Counted from the stretch's first letter, positions 1 through 10,901 are shown. The stretch: DNA of 64,000 nt from Diploptera punctata (GCA_030220185.1 JASPKZ010007296.1:1171001-1235000); one strand, 5' to 3'. The notes: generated from the letters alone by a model not told the origin. Translations and numbers: made by a program.

Positions 1-119
1 AATCAACACTGCAAATTATTGAGGACGACTGAGATATCAGGTACTGTTTTACAGTTCTTTAAAACTTTAACACAGTGACCTCAACGGAGTTTCGTAATGT
101 ATTTTAAAAATCTTGTTTC
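1..119. repeat. Unclassified dispersed repeat, copy 1
   Basis: This stretch is similar to 8258-8375 in the same orientation (shared ACTGAGAT / CTCAACGG / TTTCGTAATG blocks). In both places it directly abuts a fragment of the RTE-like LINE. No coding potential is visible. It may be an old element end or part of a LINE flank duplicated with it. Confidence 0.4.
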
Positions 120-268
120 GCTTTGGACCAAACAATTCCTAAGCACTTCATTTTCAAAGCCTCGTAATCTGTTCTTATCTTTTAAAGCCAGAGTTCATGT
201 TTTGCATTCATATTGTACAGTGTAACTGGATGAATAGCTGTTTTATATGTTTCTAGTTTCAAATATTT
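120..268 (-). mobile_element. RTE-like LINE fragment
   Basis: Read on the minus strand this matches the part of the RTE-like LINE just downstream of the reverse transcriptase: the region meaning 'ILYGCETWTL...ENKVLRKIFGPK' in the copy at 42500-42620. It is diverged and has no open frame. Only about 150 bp survive, truncated at both ends. Confidence 0.6.
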
Positions 269-619
269 TAAAGAGAATTTGGGATGATAAGTGTCTCAGT
301 AAAGCATAATAGTGATCTTCTATATAAAATAAATGTTATTATAATTTTGCAAGATTATGATTTCGATGTCAAAAAAATTAGTTAATATTCCAATATCGCT
401 CAAGCCCTTTTTTAACCTTTCTTCAAATAGGGCGTACGTCGGAACCCTTAATTTTTACCAGTTGAAAATAATATGTTTCTTCCCACTGTGGCTATTGGTC
501 ATGACAAAAGACGAACTCCTACATATTTTTTCAATGATATGATTTTGATGTCAAAGATTTCTTTAATGTTCCAAAATTTCTCCGACATTTTAAAACTTTT
601 CTTTCAAAGAAAGCCAGAA
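269..619. other. No gene seen
   Basis: AT-rich sequence. An open frame at 357-542 (61 codons) has no recognisable motif and is probably chance. Confidence 0.5.
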
Positions 620-900
620 CTTCAAATTGTTCTCAGTCGTAAAATTTAATCGGTTTAGGCCAAATCAGATCTCCGAACCTCGGATCTAAATGTGAACGCA
701 ACTAACCCTACTAAACTTCAAATTGTTCTCACTGTCACTCGGTAAATTTAATCGATTTAGGCCAAATTGGATCTCCGAACCTCGGATCTAAATGCGAACG
801 CATTTCAAATTTTAAACCTCAAATTGTTCTCAGTCGAAAAATTTAATCGATTTATGCCAAATCGGATCTCCGAACCTTTGATCTAAATACGAACGCACTA
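620..900. repeat. Three-unit tandem repeat, period about 95-100 bp
   Basis: Three diverged units start near 620, 715 and 815. Each has TCAAATTGTTCTCA, then AAATTTAATCG, then GATCTCCGAACCT and a final GAACGCA. Differences between units (indels of several bases) show the duplication is old. Confidence 0.75.
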
Positions 901-2259
901 GGCAACTCTAGATTCCCAAGATTGACATTCTATAGTTAATGAAAACAATAAATAATTTGTATGAGTTACAGGTTTAGAGAATTTGAGATGTAAAGTGTAT
1001 ACTTTCGCATATGGTGCAAATGATTAGATGTGCTCGCTCTCAACCTCTGGTTTCCGTGTTCGTGTCTCGGTCACTTCACGTGGGTTTCGTGGTCATCGAA
1101 TCGGAGCTAGAGAAGATTTTTCTCAGAGATTCTCATCCCACCAATTCTCCATACTCATATCATCCATTTCGTTTAATTTAACTTCATCTTCTCTCTTATG
1201 GTGCGAAAAGCCCGGTCAATCAGCATTCACTTTTAATGTTAAGGGTTTTCGTTTCATCCCTCAACGTGACATTGTGCCTCATGAAAGTAGAAGGTTTACT
1301 TTACGTGAAAGAACTAGAACTTTGATGTTACAAAACGCATCGTAATCTATTATTCCAATTGAAATTTGTATTTACGGATACAGAATATCATTCTGATTTA
1401 GTTTTAACAGTGGGTTAAAACCTCACTCTGGAAATATTTTGTGCTTTTATAGAATTGTAGATTATGAGAAATTTAAATTATAATTTATTCTGAAATATAT
1501 TAAATAAATTACGAAAATGAGACTGAAATAACTATACATAAAACTAAATATCGTCTGCTTAAAATCAGGTTATTCTAACTCAACTTTTTAAAATTTTTCA
1601 GAGTAGATCAATGAAATTTTGCAGGCTACTCAAATCGTAATAATAACACTGTTTTGTAGAAAGGAGTTAAAAAACAGAGTATAGGAAAGCTTATTTTATC
1701 CTTCAATCGCTTAATTTAACCTACACTCAAATTTTACAAAAAATGAAATAAAAAAAAGATTTGGAGTTATAACAATCATGCTAACAAATTTAGACAATAT
1801 AATATTCCACCTCCTTTCAGGTTACATTTTGAACATATCAGCACCTTTATTTTTTAATTTCACCATGTGTGATAAAATATGTAATGTAGGGACGTAACAT
1901 CTTGAGCTTCACGTGCTTTTATAATTATTTGACTATTATTTGGTTTGGTGCAGACAATATTTTTTAACTTGACATTTTTTGTATTTTATTAGACTTCAGG
2001 AACTATGTAGGCTTAAACATTTTATCAAATAATGAAAGTTTGTACAGAAAATCTTCATAGTCTTTTTGGATACAATATGTTTCACTTTAAACAATGCTGT
2101 TGAAGTTACTTACTTCAGCTACAGTCTTGAACTATTAAATATCATATGATGTACTTAGTATTACTTGTTCCTTCTACACAACATCAGAACCTTTTTTATG
2201 TCGATGAGAATGAGGTAGGCCTACATTCAGTTCTTGACAAAATCCGATTCCGATTGAGG
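901..2259. other. Unassigned AT-rich sequence
   Basis: No repeat family, RNA gene or domain recognised. An open frame at 1028-1345 (105 codons, serine/phenylalanine/arginine-rich) resembles nothing I know and has no promoter or splice context; I treat it as chance. The palindrome TAGGCCTA occurs at 2216-2223. Confidence 0.4.
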
Positions 2260-2592
2260 GTCTTTCCACTTTTCAGCGGTTGCCCTTTTACCAGCCGGCT
2301 GCTGGCCCCTCACATCCACATGTGTCAATCACAGAGTAGATGATCAACAGCCAGTGTAGGGGTGACATGTGGTTAGCATGTCGAGTCCCCCAGCCGTTAT
2401 AGCTGGTTCCTCAACCTGGAGCCGCTACTTATTGTAGCTACCCAATTGTCTCACGATGCTGGGTGGGCACCGGTCCCATACTGGCCGAAATACCATGAGA
2501 AAATTTCTTCCCCCATGGAGACTCGAACCAGCGCAAGTCCCGTAGCTCTGCGCCAAGGCTTCCTACCTTAACCGCTCGGCTACGGCGCGACA
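2260..2592 (-). mobile_element. tRNA-derived SINE (family 2), full-length copy
   Basis: On the minus strand the head near 2592 has a Pol III A-box-like block (TAGCCGAGCGGTTAAGG) and a B box (GGTTCGAGTC) about 55 bases on. A body with CCAGTATGGGACC, a CACATGTCACCCC core and a 3' part ending near 2260 follow. The A box of Ser/Leu type suggests descent from a long-variable-arm tRNA. Related copies are at 12128-12268 (3' half) and 46875-47140 in plus orientation. Confidence 0.75.
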
Positions 2593-3034
2593 AAATCCAA
2601 AATTATAAATCACGATAGATACAAAATGTGAACAGGAGTCTCTTCGAATCTGATATGAGATCAGCTCAGCTCACTAGTGGCCTAACTGACTAAATGATAC
2701 ATGATTAAGATAACACACAACAACAAATTTGAACTTCTTGTCGCTCGCAAAAATGAAAATAGGTGATTTTAGTTAATTGGCATGTGCTGATTTCGAATTT
2801 GAAGTCCGTTTTTCTCTATCACCTAACATTTTTTGCGAGGACGTGTTGAACGTTTTTCGTTATATTTCGCATATTATTGCTTATCTGTACTTAGTTTCGA
2901 TTTGTTTTACAATAATATTGCTAGAAGCAATTGATCTATGTAAAACCAAATCACATAAGATCCAAAAAGTTAAACTATTCTTTTCTAAGAAATAAACAGT
3001 TTGATGTGTTTCATTTTTTCTCCACTAGGGTGCA
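2593..3034. other. No gene seen
   Basis: A 72-codon open frame at 2777-2995 has no recognisable domain. Nothing else found. Confidence 0.4.
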
Positions 3035-3328
3035 TTCTTACAATTTTGCGATCCTATTTGGTAATAAATAATATGATCTAGTTGCAGTGATGAACAAATG
3101 AAACATAACAATCGTTTCTCATTTGTTTTCATACATCGTCGTTTACATTAAATATATAAATATTTTAAAATAACTATATTTAAATAATAATTTGTGAGTA
3201 AACAGCTTAATTTTTTCGTTAAATATTCCTACAAAATGCCACTCTTGATTTCCAAATTCTCTACGTAGATAAATTCACTCGTCACTTCGTGAATTTATCG
3301 ATAATTTGGGAATCACTCGTGGCATTAC
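3035..3328 (-). repeat. Foldback-bearing repeat, copy 1
   Basis: The reverse complement closely matches 55839-56145. It includes an internal palindrome of about 85 bp (3236-3325) bounded by AATGCCACTCTTGATTTCC and GGAATCACTCGTGGCATT, with a GATAAATTCAC core. Probably a non-autonomous DNA element; the distal end cannot be fixed from two copies. Confidence 0.6.
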
Positions 3329-3429
3329 TTATATAATGTATACTTCTTGCACTCTACTGTGCCCTGTTTTTTTTTTATGTACTTGTGTTCTATTTTCTGC
3401 ATTTATGTTAATAGTCAACTTGGCAAGAT

Positions 3430-3692
3430 CCCGCGTAATCGACTATTCCGTTTGAGGTTTAAGCGGTTTCCCTCAATCCAAAGAGCAAATGCTAGAATAG
3501 AAAGCCAAAAGGTCCGCTTCTGACTTCACTCTGCTAATTAACTTCAAATTTGAATTCAAAATTTAAACCGGGGCTAATGTATTTTACAGGAACCCGGGGT
3601 TCTACCTATTAACGAGGACCAAAATGGATCGCTCACCGCCAACACTTAAGTGATGGTCGCAGAGATTTCCATCTATCTATCTATCTATCTTC
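3430..3692 (+). repeat. Unclassified repeat ending in (ATCT)n
   Basis: A moderately GC sequence, unlike its AT-rich surroundings, ends in a tetranucleotide run at about 3670-3690. A body followed by a short tandem tail is typical of a SINE or LINE 3' end, but I recognise no head or coding piece. Confidence 0.3.
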
Positions 3693-3884
3693 TTTAAAGA
3701 GATGTATCAGTGTATAAGTAATATTACGCTGTTTAAATTATGGGGCAAAAAATAATCAGACTACGGGCAGTTTTTTAAGTATGAATTTTCTTTCGCTACT
3801 TCCTTAAGAAGTCTGACTACGTCATTAGCATTATATGCCGACTAAAATTACCCTTATTCCTTATTAACAGTGCCTGTTTTTAAT

Positions 3885-4030
3885 CAGTATTATCATCATC
3901 ATTTTCCAATCACGAATTTAGTGGATGTCCTGGCCTTCTTCTTCCTCCATGATGATAACTCAAGATCTGCTTGTGTATCCTTGTTCTTCCATTCGATGGA
4001 CATGAAGAAACCATCTCGACTTATAATCAG
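3885..4030 (-). mobile_element. LINE C-terminal fragment, (GAT)n tail type
   Basis: Minus-strand translation gives a degenerate LINE C-terminus: a 'HVHRMEE' block, then a Gly/Arg-rich stretch, ending in a (GAT)n-like tail. It resembles the better preserved fragment at 44340-44530, which reads 'HVHRMEDHRIPK' and 'GRRRPGRPLKRLLD'. Confidence 0.55.
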
Positions 4031-4059
4031 ATTTTTTTTGAAAAGGTGAAATTCATCGT

Positions 4060-4160
4060 CATCATCATCATCAACAACAAGGATTAAGCCCAGTGGCCTG
4101 TTCCGATCTCATTATAGGTCAAATTGGTCCTTCCATCTCTTCAGTGGTCTTCATCTAAGA
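4060..4160 (-). mobile_element. LINE 3' end fragment with (GAT)n tail
   Basis: Minus-strand translation shows 'RPLKRWKDQF' followed by 'DRNRP' after in-frame stops and a GAT-repeat tail at 4055-4080. The same end motif is seen in the fragments at 10536-10901 and 36092-36240. Confidence 0.55.
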
Positions 4161-4436
4161 TATATTTGTTTTATGACCTAATAGTGTATTCCCAGCAGTC
4201 TTCCGAATATACTCGTACCTCATTTCAGCAGATTTATGTCTCTAAATATCGTATTGTTTCAATATCCATATTTCGCTACAATAAAAAAAAAGTGGAACGG
4301 TCATTGTTTTATACACTCTTATTCTTGAATGTTTTTGGACTAACTGTAAGTTGAAGACATAATTTATTTACCCCAAAATTCTTAAAAAAATATTTTGACC
4401 TTTACATCCTTATTATCTTCTTTTGAGATATTACAT
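4161..4436. other. No gene seen
   Basis: A 76-codon open frame at 4124-4354 overlaps the LINE tail and has no domain. Nothing else found. Confidence 0.4.
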
Positions 4437-5957
4437 CCTAACTAACTAACTAACTAACTAACTAAGACACTGGCTCTTTTGAAGCTGTTGGTTCATGGCT
4501 GCGCGGACATAAGCCCTCCATACATCCCTCTCCTGAGCTAATCCTTTCCAATCACCCCCTGTGTAATCTACTTCCCTCAAATCATAGGTAATGATATTTT
4601 CCCACCTCAATCTTCGTCCACCAACTGGGTGCTTTCCTTCTGGTTTTCCTACAAGAAGCTTCCATGCAAATCTTTCATTTCCCATTCGTGCCACATGTCC
4701 TGCCGGTCGCAGTCTACGAGACTTAACTGTTCTCATTATATCTGGCTTCCTATAAAGACCACGTAGTTTACTGTTATGTAGTCTTCTACATTCACCTGTC
4801 TGTTAATCTCTATATGGTCTAAAATTTTTCCTAAGAACTTCATTCTCAAATACCCTTAATCTCCTTTCCTCCCTTAAAGTAAGAGTAAATGTTTAGCATC
4901 CATATAATATAACTGGTAGAATAATAGTTTTTATATTTTCAGTTTAACGATTTTTGAAAGGAGTTGCAACGTCAAGAGTCTCTGCAATGCATAATAGCAC
5001 GCATTTCCAGAATTGTGCCTATGTTTAATTTCTTTATGTATCTCATTCCTATTTGTGATTATTGTTCTTAAGTATTTGAATTCAGCCACTTCCTCAAAAT
5101 TCCCTGATTTATTATTAGGTTCCATTCCCATTATATAATGTATCTCTATGTGTGGCCACATATTTAGTTTATTAATATTTACTTCCAGCCCCAATTTCTT
5201 AATGTTACTCAATAGTGTGTGCGTATTGGCCTTTAGTATCTCTTCACTATCGCCCAATAGTACTATATCATCAGCATAAACTAACAGCTTATTATATAAT
5301 ACCATTGAGTTGTAGGCCTTCTTCATCTGCTAAAGATTTAATGACATGCTCTAGTACAAAATTAAATAGCAGAGGAGATAGTGTATCTCCTTGTTTAAAC
5401 CCGTTGTGGATTTCAAAAGTATCCGAAAACTGTTTGCCTACACGCACCCTGCTTTTTGTGCCATTTAGACATATTCGTGTAAGTCTAACAAATTTTTAGG
5501 AATTCCGAACTCCAGCAGGATGCTACATAACTTCTCCCTCCTAACTGAATCGTATGCCTTTCTGAAGTCTACATATAGTTGATGTACAGTACCATTATAT
5601 TCCCATTTATTTCCTAAAATCTGTCTTACACTAAAAATCTGATTTTTTGAGAACCTATTTCTTCTAAATCCACATTGATGATCTCCTAGAATGTCATCAA
5701 TATAAGGAGTAAGTTTGCTTACTAATATATTGTTAGAATTTTGTACGAAGTTGAGAGTAATAGATGCCCCTGTAGTTGTTGCAATCAGTTCTATCTCCTT
5801 TCTTATGGATTGGTATGATAATCGTTTTTTTTTGTCATTTGGAAGAGCTTCTTTTTCCCAAATCATACTAAGTAACCGACGTATCTTGTCCATGAATTTA
5901 CTCCCACTAATTTTATCTGTTCTGCTGGGATCCCATCTGAACCTGATGCTTTATATA
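4437..5957 (-). mobile_element. RTE-like LINE copy A, 5'-truncated, part 1
   Basis: Reading from 5957 down, the minus strand encodes the reverse transcriptase fingers and palm (YIDDILGDHQCGFRRN, VDFRKAYDSVRREKL), the catalytic block LVYADDIVLL near 5262-5286, the thumb, and the C-terminal domain (RLRPAGHVARMGNERFAWKL; VDYTGGDWKGLAQ). It ends in a (TTAG)n-like tail at 4437-4466. Several frameshifts split it into at least three frames, so it is dead. The 5' portion continues at 6363-6495 beyond an inserted TIR element. Confidence 0.9.
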
Positions 5958-6052
5958 GCCTGTCCAACGGATCTGTGTCCCCGTATGTTATGTGAACTAA
6001 ATCCTACTTCCTTTTCTACCTCGGCAGATCATTTCCCTTCCTGCATTCCTCT

Positions 6053-6084
<32 letters not shown>

Positions 6085-6362
6085 ATTCCTCTCTCTCTCT
6101 CTCTCATTTCTATCTCTCTCTCTCTCTGTCTCTCTCTCTCTTGCACTTGCACTATAGTGTTGTCAACTCAACTCCAACCTTGCATTATTCAATATTCAAG
6201 AGCCATGACACTGGGGGAAGTTTGGCAACATACTCGGTAAGTTACCGTTGGCTGCCATTTGACTTGGTGGGAGGGGAGTGCGGTGAAAGGGTGTGAGTAT
6301 AGATGTTAACTTTTCTAAGAATGATGGCAGCGCTATAGGGGCACAGATCCGTTAGTCCGAGT
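5958..6362. mobile_element. TIR-bearing non-autonomous element inside RTE copy A
   Basis: About 400 bp interrupt the LINE. The ends are inverted repeats sharing AACGGATCTGTG followed by CCCC (left near 5967, right near 6355). TATA lies on both sides, so TATA or TA may be the target duplication. Inside is a long CT-rich tract. A second copy lies at 32990-33204, giving independent support for the family. No transposase frame inside. Confidence 0.75.
6050..6137. repeat. (CT)n tract
   Basis: Interrupted CT dinucleotide run inside the TIR element. The copy at 32990-33204 has a GA-rich counterpart at the same place, so the tract grew from the element's own purine/pyrimidine-rich centre. Confidence 0.9.
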
Positions 6363-6495
6363 ATACACCTTCAATTTTTATTCGCCATTTTAACTTCTAT
6401 TATACTTGGTTCTGTAACTAGCATTTCTGCCCTCTGTAAATTATGCTCTTCAATATCCTGTTATGTATGCATACTATTTAATAGCTGATTGCCTA
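6363..6495 (-). mobile_element. RTE-like LINE copy A, part 2
   Basis: The minus strand resumes the LINE upstream of the RT domain and matches the copy J region 41340-41480 (linker around QLLNVH...TEQDIEEDKLQTAEML and EVEMAIEKL). It ends near 6495, the 5' truncation point of this copy. Confidence 0.75.
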
Positions 6496-6569
6496 GACAT
6501 GTTGAAATTATTCTCTTGCTTCAAAATTTTGTCAGGTAAAATTTTACTTCTTGAAATGCCATCAGCTTT

Positions 6570-6571
<2 letters not shown>

Positions 6572-6654
<83 letters not shown>

Positions 6655-6655
6655 T
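6572..6655. repeat. (CT)n followed by (TA)n
   Basis: CT run 6572-6604 passing directly into a TA run 6605-6655. The open frames here (alternating Ser/Leu, Ile/Tyr) are low-complexity artefacts. Confidence 0.95.
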
Positions 6656-6770
6656 TATTTATTCCATATTCATTTGTAATTTTGTGAATGACTAAACCCA
6701 ATTACAATAATATCAATACTAAATCCTATCAAATTATAACAAATATACTTTTCCCTTACAATATAAATTA

Positions 6771-7694
6771 TATAGGGTAATTCGGGCAATGTGGACCCTT
6801 ATGTTTGAGTGACCCTGTTAATATTTTCTTTAATTGGTGCTGCCCTCGAACATAAAATATTTTAACTTCTTTCCCTCATGAACTTTGACGGGTTCAAGGC
6901 TAGTTTCTGTTATTCTTTGTGGGAAGAAGGGTTTATTTGTGATGTTTATGAAAATTATCACTCTAAAAGTTTTTCAAGCTAAGAATCAATTCTTAATTTC
7001 TGCTATTGAAAATTACAAATGTTGAAAAAAACTCTTAATATATTTTATTATGTAGATGCTGTTTTAATATATTGACGGGTTTGGTTTGATATTATGTGAC
7101 ATGGTGGCTGTATAAAATAATTAAACATAACAAAGAAATTCAGTTAATATGGACCCTCTGGGTCCACTTTACACGAATACGTATATTTTATCAATGAGGA
7201 TGCTATCTATAAAAACTATTCACTTAATTAATTTTATTTAATATTCTTATAATTTTACTAAACCCAAAGACCGTCGCTTTCTGTAGTTGGATGACGTGTG
7301 AATGTTATAATGAACAATAATTTTTCAAAATATTGAATAAAAATCAACGCTTTTTAATTATGATCAGTCATAAATATTTTCAGATAATTAATCCATGTTT
7401 CTTTGTATAAATTAATAGAGTTAATAAACTTAAAAATATAATAAAAGCTAAGGTTGACTCTAGGGTCAACTTTATCCAAATATGGAAGTTAAAGTGGACT
7501 TTTCTTGTAATGTAAAAAGTTTATAAATTGTGAAGATATGTATGTCCATATTTGAATAAAATAACAATGCTATTTCATAGTTACGATACTAATGATAATC
7601 ACTGTATTTAAAGAAAATATTAAAATCCTTTAATTAAAAGAAGAAAACAAACAAATTCAAAACAGGGGACCAAATTACCCGAAGTTCCTCTATA
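6771..7694. mobile_element. TIR-flanked non-autonomous DNA element, about 0.92 kb
   Basis: Left end TATAGGGTAATTCGGGCAA and the complement of the right end (TATATAGAGGAACTTCGGG, then TAATTTGG) form an imperfect terminal inverted repeat beside TATATA on both sides. The interior is AT-rich with no transposase frame and repeats short blocks around GTCCAC / GGGTCAAC. The right end recurs at 11100-11170. TA-rich flanks fit a Tc1/mariner or pogo-type element; that is inference. Confidence 0.6.
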
Positions 7695-8257
7695 TATTGA
7701 GTATCATTTGCATGTCAAAATACATATCAACAGGGATTTTTGAAGAATAGTTTCCTTGTCTTTGCGCCTCCTGCCTAGCTTGTTAACATTGGCCATCTTA
7801 GCTCACACCATTAGTCCTACATCGATGATCTTTGATGATGGAGCTATAACAATGTGGAAGTAAACAAAATTTAAAAAAATAGAGTTGTAACAAAATGGCA
7901 TTTTCTGACCACAAAATGTATAATTCCATATATGAAACTGTTACGAAAAGAAAAGTTACTTTATAATAGACACAAAAATGTGTTTTTAAATAAAAAATAG
8001 AGTTAGAACAAATGATTCTGAGCCAAAATTAAAATCTTAAAATTAGTAGACTACCTGAGATCTGTCGTCCTCAACTATATATTGTTGTGAAATATCTCTA
8101 AGAAATCGAGATAATAAAAGAAGCCAAGAACACACACTTACTTAACGAGAACACATCCAGTGAGCTGAATTGTCTTTACAAAATTTTGATAAGGAACAGT
8201 TAGTACCTATTTACAAGCAGAAGATGGAACATGTTTCCGAAAGGCCTTATTGATATT
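7695..8257. other. No gene seen
   Basis: AT-rich sequence with a short repeated phrase (AATAGAGTTG/AGAACAAA near 7880 and 7999). Nothing else found. Confidence 0.4.
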
Positions 8258-8375
8258 TCACAATATTATATTACTCAGGACGAATGAGATCTCAGATACC
8301 AATTTTATGTTTTTAATTTTTACATGTTCACTCAACGGCATTTCGTAATGATTTTTAAAAGTATTGGTTCTAAGC
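8258..8375. repeat. Unclassified dispersed repeat, copy 2
   Basis: Same-orientation match to 1-119 and, like it, next to an RTE-like LINE fragment. Confidence 0.4.
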
Positions 8376-8424
8376 AGGTGATATATGGTCACACATAAAA
8401 ATACATCATATAATTGAAATGGAA

Positions 8425-8545
8425 AGTTAATGACAAAATGAGAGAAGTTTTGAAGATGTGGCTGATTTCAACAATAATTACAAACAGGAATGAGACGCAG
8501 AAAGAAATTAAACATAGGTTTAACTTTGGAAACGCATGATATAGA
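8425..8545 (+). mobile_element. RTE-like LINE copy P, part 1
   Basis: Plus-strand match to the post-YADD region of copy J (42305-42430): the block meaning 'TNEGNFEEVAEFKYLG..ITNRNETHKEIKHRLN' is readable though degenerate. It stops at GCATG; the element resumes at 9333 after an inserted transposase relic, with about 335 bp of LINE missing between. Confidence 0.7.
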
Positions 8546-9249
8546 GTGCGGCAGAAACAATGACCCATTTTTAACATGTTATTCTGGCATGAAGAAATAC
8601 AAATCCACATTATTAGTGTATATTGTTCGATAGAACACATCCTACAATTAATTGAATATGCCACTTTTTGTAAATTATGCCCTTTAGGTGTCCACCATTG
8701 TTGGCGATGCAATCTTCTGCACGAAAGCGCACATTTTCCATAACCTTACGAAGAGTGTCACATGTTATGGCCTCGATTTCGACGCAAATGTTGTTTTTCA
8801 AGTCTTCAAGAGTTGTTGGCTTGTTAGTATAGGCCTACACTTTAGATTTTAGAAATCCCCACAGAAAAAAATCACAAGCCGATAAATCGGGCGAACGGGG
8901 TGGCCAATTGACATTGCCAAAGCAGTTCTTACTCTTGCAATGTTTTCCGGGATGCGAACCGTACGTGGCCTACTACGTGGCTTATTGTTTGTTGCAGATG
9001 TTTTTGCTTTGAACTGCTGGACCCATCTCGTAATCGACTCCCGAGGCGTAACTTGATCATTCCGATCAATGTTAAAATGTTGCCGGAACAAACGCTGTGT
9101 CCATACGACACTGTCACCACATTTGAAAAAGTTTCTATTGCAAACGCACGGTGTTCGTTTGACCAACCCTCCACACTGCTTGGCAATGCTTTGAACTGCA
9201 CTACGCATTGGTACCAATATAAACGAGGGATATAAGAGAGGCATGAAAA
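8546..9249 (-). pseudogene. Tc1/mariner-like transposase relic with internal deletion
   Basis: The minus strand gives the N-terminal helix-turn-helix half (RAFAIETF, FKCGDSVVWTQRLF, ITRWVQQFKAK, RSRPRTVRIPENIARVRTAL) and then, two frames over, the C-terminal end (NWPPRSPDLSACDFFLWG, then TLEDLKNNI and NVRFRAEDCIANNGGHLKG). The middle of the DDE catalytic domain is absent, so this cannot be active. A one-base frameshift lies at the start (near 9130). The N-terminal style (DUF4817-like, PRTVR-PENI motif) and the PPRSPDL-CDFFLWG motif are established marks of IS630/Tc1/mariner-related insect transposases. It separates the two parts of LINE copy P. Confidence 0.8.
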
Positions 9250-9332
9250 CCCTCCACACTGCTTGGCAATGCTTTGAACTGCACTACGCATTGGTACCAA
9301 TATAAACGAGGGATATAAGAGAGGCATGAAAA
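9167..9332. repeat. Perfect 83-bp tandem duplication
   Basis: 9167-9249 and 9250-9332 are identical, starting CCCTCCACACTGCTTGG and ending GAGGCATGAAAA. The second copy abuts the resumption of the LINE. The exact identity implies a recent event, or an assembly or polymerase slip. Confidence 0.9.
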
Positions 9333-9545
9333 CTTCTTGTAGGAAACCAGGGGGCAAACACCATGTAGGTAGGCCAAGAATGTGGCGGAAGAATAACATA
9401 TAACATTAATAATATTTGAGGGATATAAAATTATACTGGGGATGATTGGAAAATATTAGCTTAGGATAGGGATATATGGAGATCTTATTTCCGCGCTGTC
9501 ATGAACCATCGGATTCAATGGTGCCAGTGTGTTGGTTAATCCATT
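9333..9545 (+). mobile_element. RTE-like LINE copy P, 3' end
   Basis: Matches the copy J terminus 42770-42965: ACTTCTTGTAGGAAA, a degenerate C-terminal coding stretch, and the end GGTGCCAGTGTG. Frame is lost. Confidence 0.75.
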
Positions 9546-10120
9546 CTGGATTTCTAACATTTTATTCCATGTAAATTATCCCTGCATTTTAAAATTATTT
9601 CATTAATATTTTCCATTTTTATTTTAGTTCTCGAAAACCATACATCCATGTTATAGTTTCAAATCCTGATTATTTATCTGGAACTTTGAGTTCGACTCTC
9701 AGTACAGCGGATCGGAATATTCGTTTAAAACATACTTGTATAATTAAAATTGAAATTTCGTAGAGTTTCAGTCGAGACCTCCGTGTATCATATTCCTGCC
9801 CTTTACATAAAGTAAGTATATGAACAATTAAGTCAATAATTTTCATCATCATAAATTTATTATGGATTATATCATCTGGCCTGTTCTAGCTCAAAGTTAA
9901 TTGAAGTCTAGAACTGGTCACTCCATCATCGTTTATGTAGTCCCAAATCCCGTCGCCCTGTGAGTCTGCAGTTTTTCTGGAATTAGGTTTGGTGGTATTC
10001 TCTGCACATCTTCGTGTCATCTCTGTATGCTACGTCTACTATATTTAGAATGTTTAATTAGTGTGTAATGTATTCATTTTGATTATGTTCTAATATAGTA
10101 CATCCCGCCAGTGCAGTGGC
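9546..10120. other. No gene seen
   Basis: AT-rich sequence. Two short minus frames (9670-9852 and the start of 10058-10273) show no motif outside the LINE. Confidence 0.4.
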
Positions 10121-10535
10121 ATCAAGGCTTAATTTGATGCTTTCATGCTCTAGTACAAAATTAAATAGTAGAGGAGATAGTACATCTCCTTGCTTCAACC
10201 CATTCTGGACTTCAAAAGTGTCCGAAAACTGTTTGCCTACACGCATTCTACTCTTTGTGCCATTTAGACACATTCGTATAAGTAACTAACTTTTTAGGAA
10301 TTCCGAACTCCAGCAGGATATTATATAACTTCTCCCTCTTAATTTAATCATATGCTTTTTTGAAGTCTACATACAGTTGATTTTCCCATTTATTTTCTAA
10401 AATCTGTCTTATACTAAAAATCTGATCTGTTGTAGACCTGTTTCTTCTAAATCCACATTGATGACCTCCTAGAATGTCATCAATATAGGGAGTAAGTCTG
10501 CTTACTAATATATTTGTTAGACTTTGGCTAGACCA
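10121..10535 (-). mobile_element. RTE-like LINE copy E, part 1
   Basis: The minus strand encodes RT pieces: MCLNGTKSRMRVGKQFSDTF, QNGLKQGDVLSPLLFNFVLE, and upstream YIDDILGGHQCGFRRNRSTT with KKAYD. It lacks the YADD block and everything 3' of it. Interrupted upstream by a second LINE at 10536-10901. Confidence 0.85.
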
Positions 10536-10901
10536 GTGTGGCAGTGAAGCATGGACACTAAAAAGACAACATGAAATCAGAATAACGGCTTGTGAAATGA
10601 GAGTCATGCGTAGAACAGCGGGTTACTCCAGTTGGGATCGGAAAAGGAACACCGATATTTTAAAATAATTGAAGACTACGCCAATTTTGAAATATATTAA
10701 GCAGTACCAACTAAATTGGAAACACCATCTTGAAAGAATGAGTTCAAATCGGATCCCCAAAGCTGTTTACAATTATATACCAAGAGGACGAAGATCACTG
10801 GGCCGTCCTATGAAACGCTGGTGGGAAAATTTTCTATAGGATCGTAACAGGCCTTGGCCTAATACTTGGAAGGAAGAAGAAGAAGAAGAAGAAGAAGAAA
10901 C
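10536..10901 (+). mobile_element. Other LINE 3' end with (GAA)n tail, inserted in copy E
   Basis: The plus strand encodes a LINE C-terminus: CGSEAWTLKRQHE, ITACEMRVMRRTAGY, then YQLNWKHHLERMSSNRIPK and PRGRRSLGRPMKRWW, ending in DRNRPWPNTW and a GAA tail at about 10870-10900. This layout (tyrosine-free 'MRVMRRTAGY' plus 'GRP-KRW') is the usual end of insect endonuclease/reverse-transcriptase LINEs. Its family is not that of the host element: the tail and wording differ. Relatives: 36092-36240 and 54955-55838. Confidence 0.8.

Noticed and set aside
1028..1345. 105-codon frame as a gene
   Set aside because: No recognisable domain, no splice or promoter context, ordinary composition for the region.
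5715..6296. 193-codon plus-strand frame with Ser/Leu runs
   Set aside because: Antisense of RTE reverse transcriptase joined to the CT tract of a TIR element.
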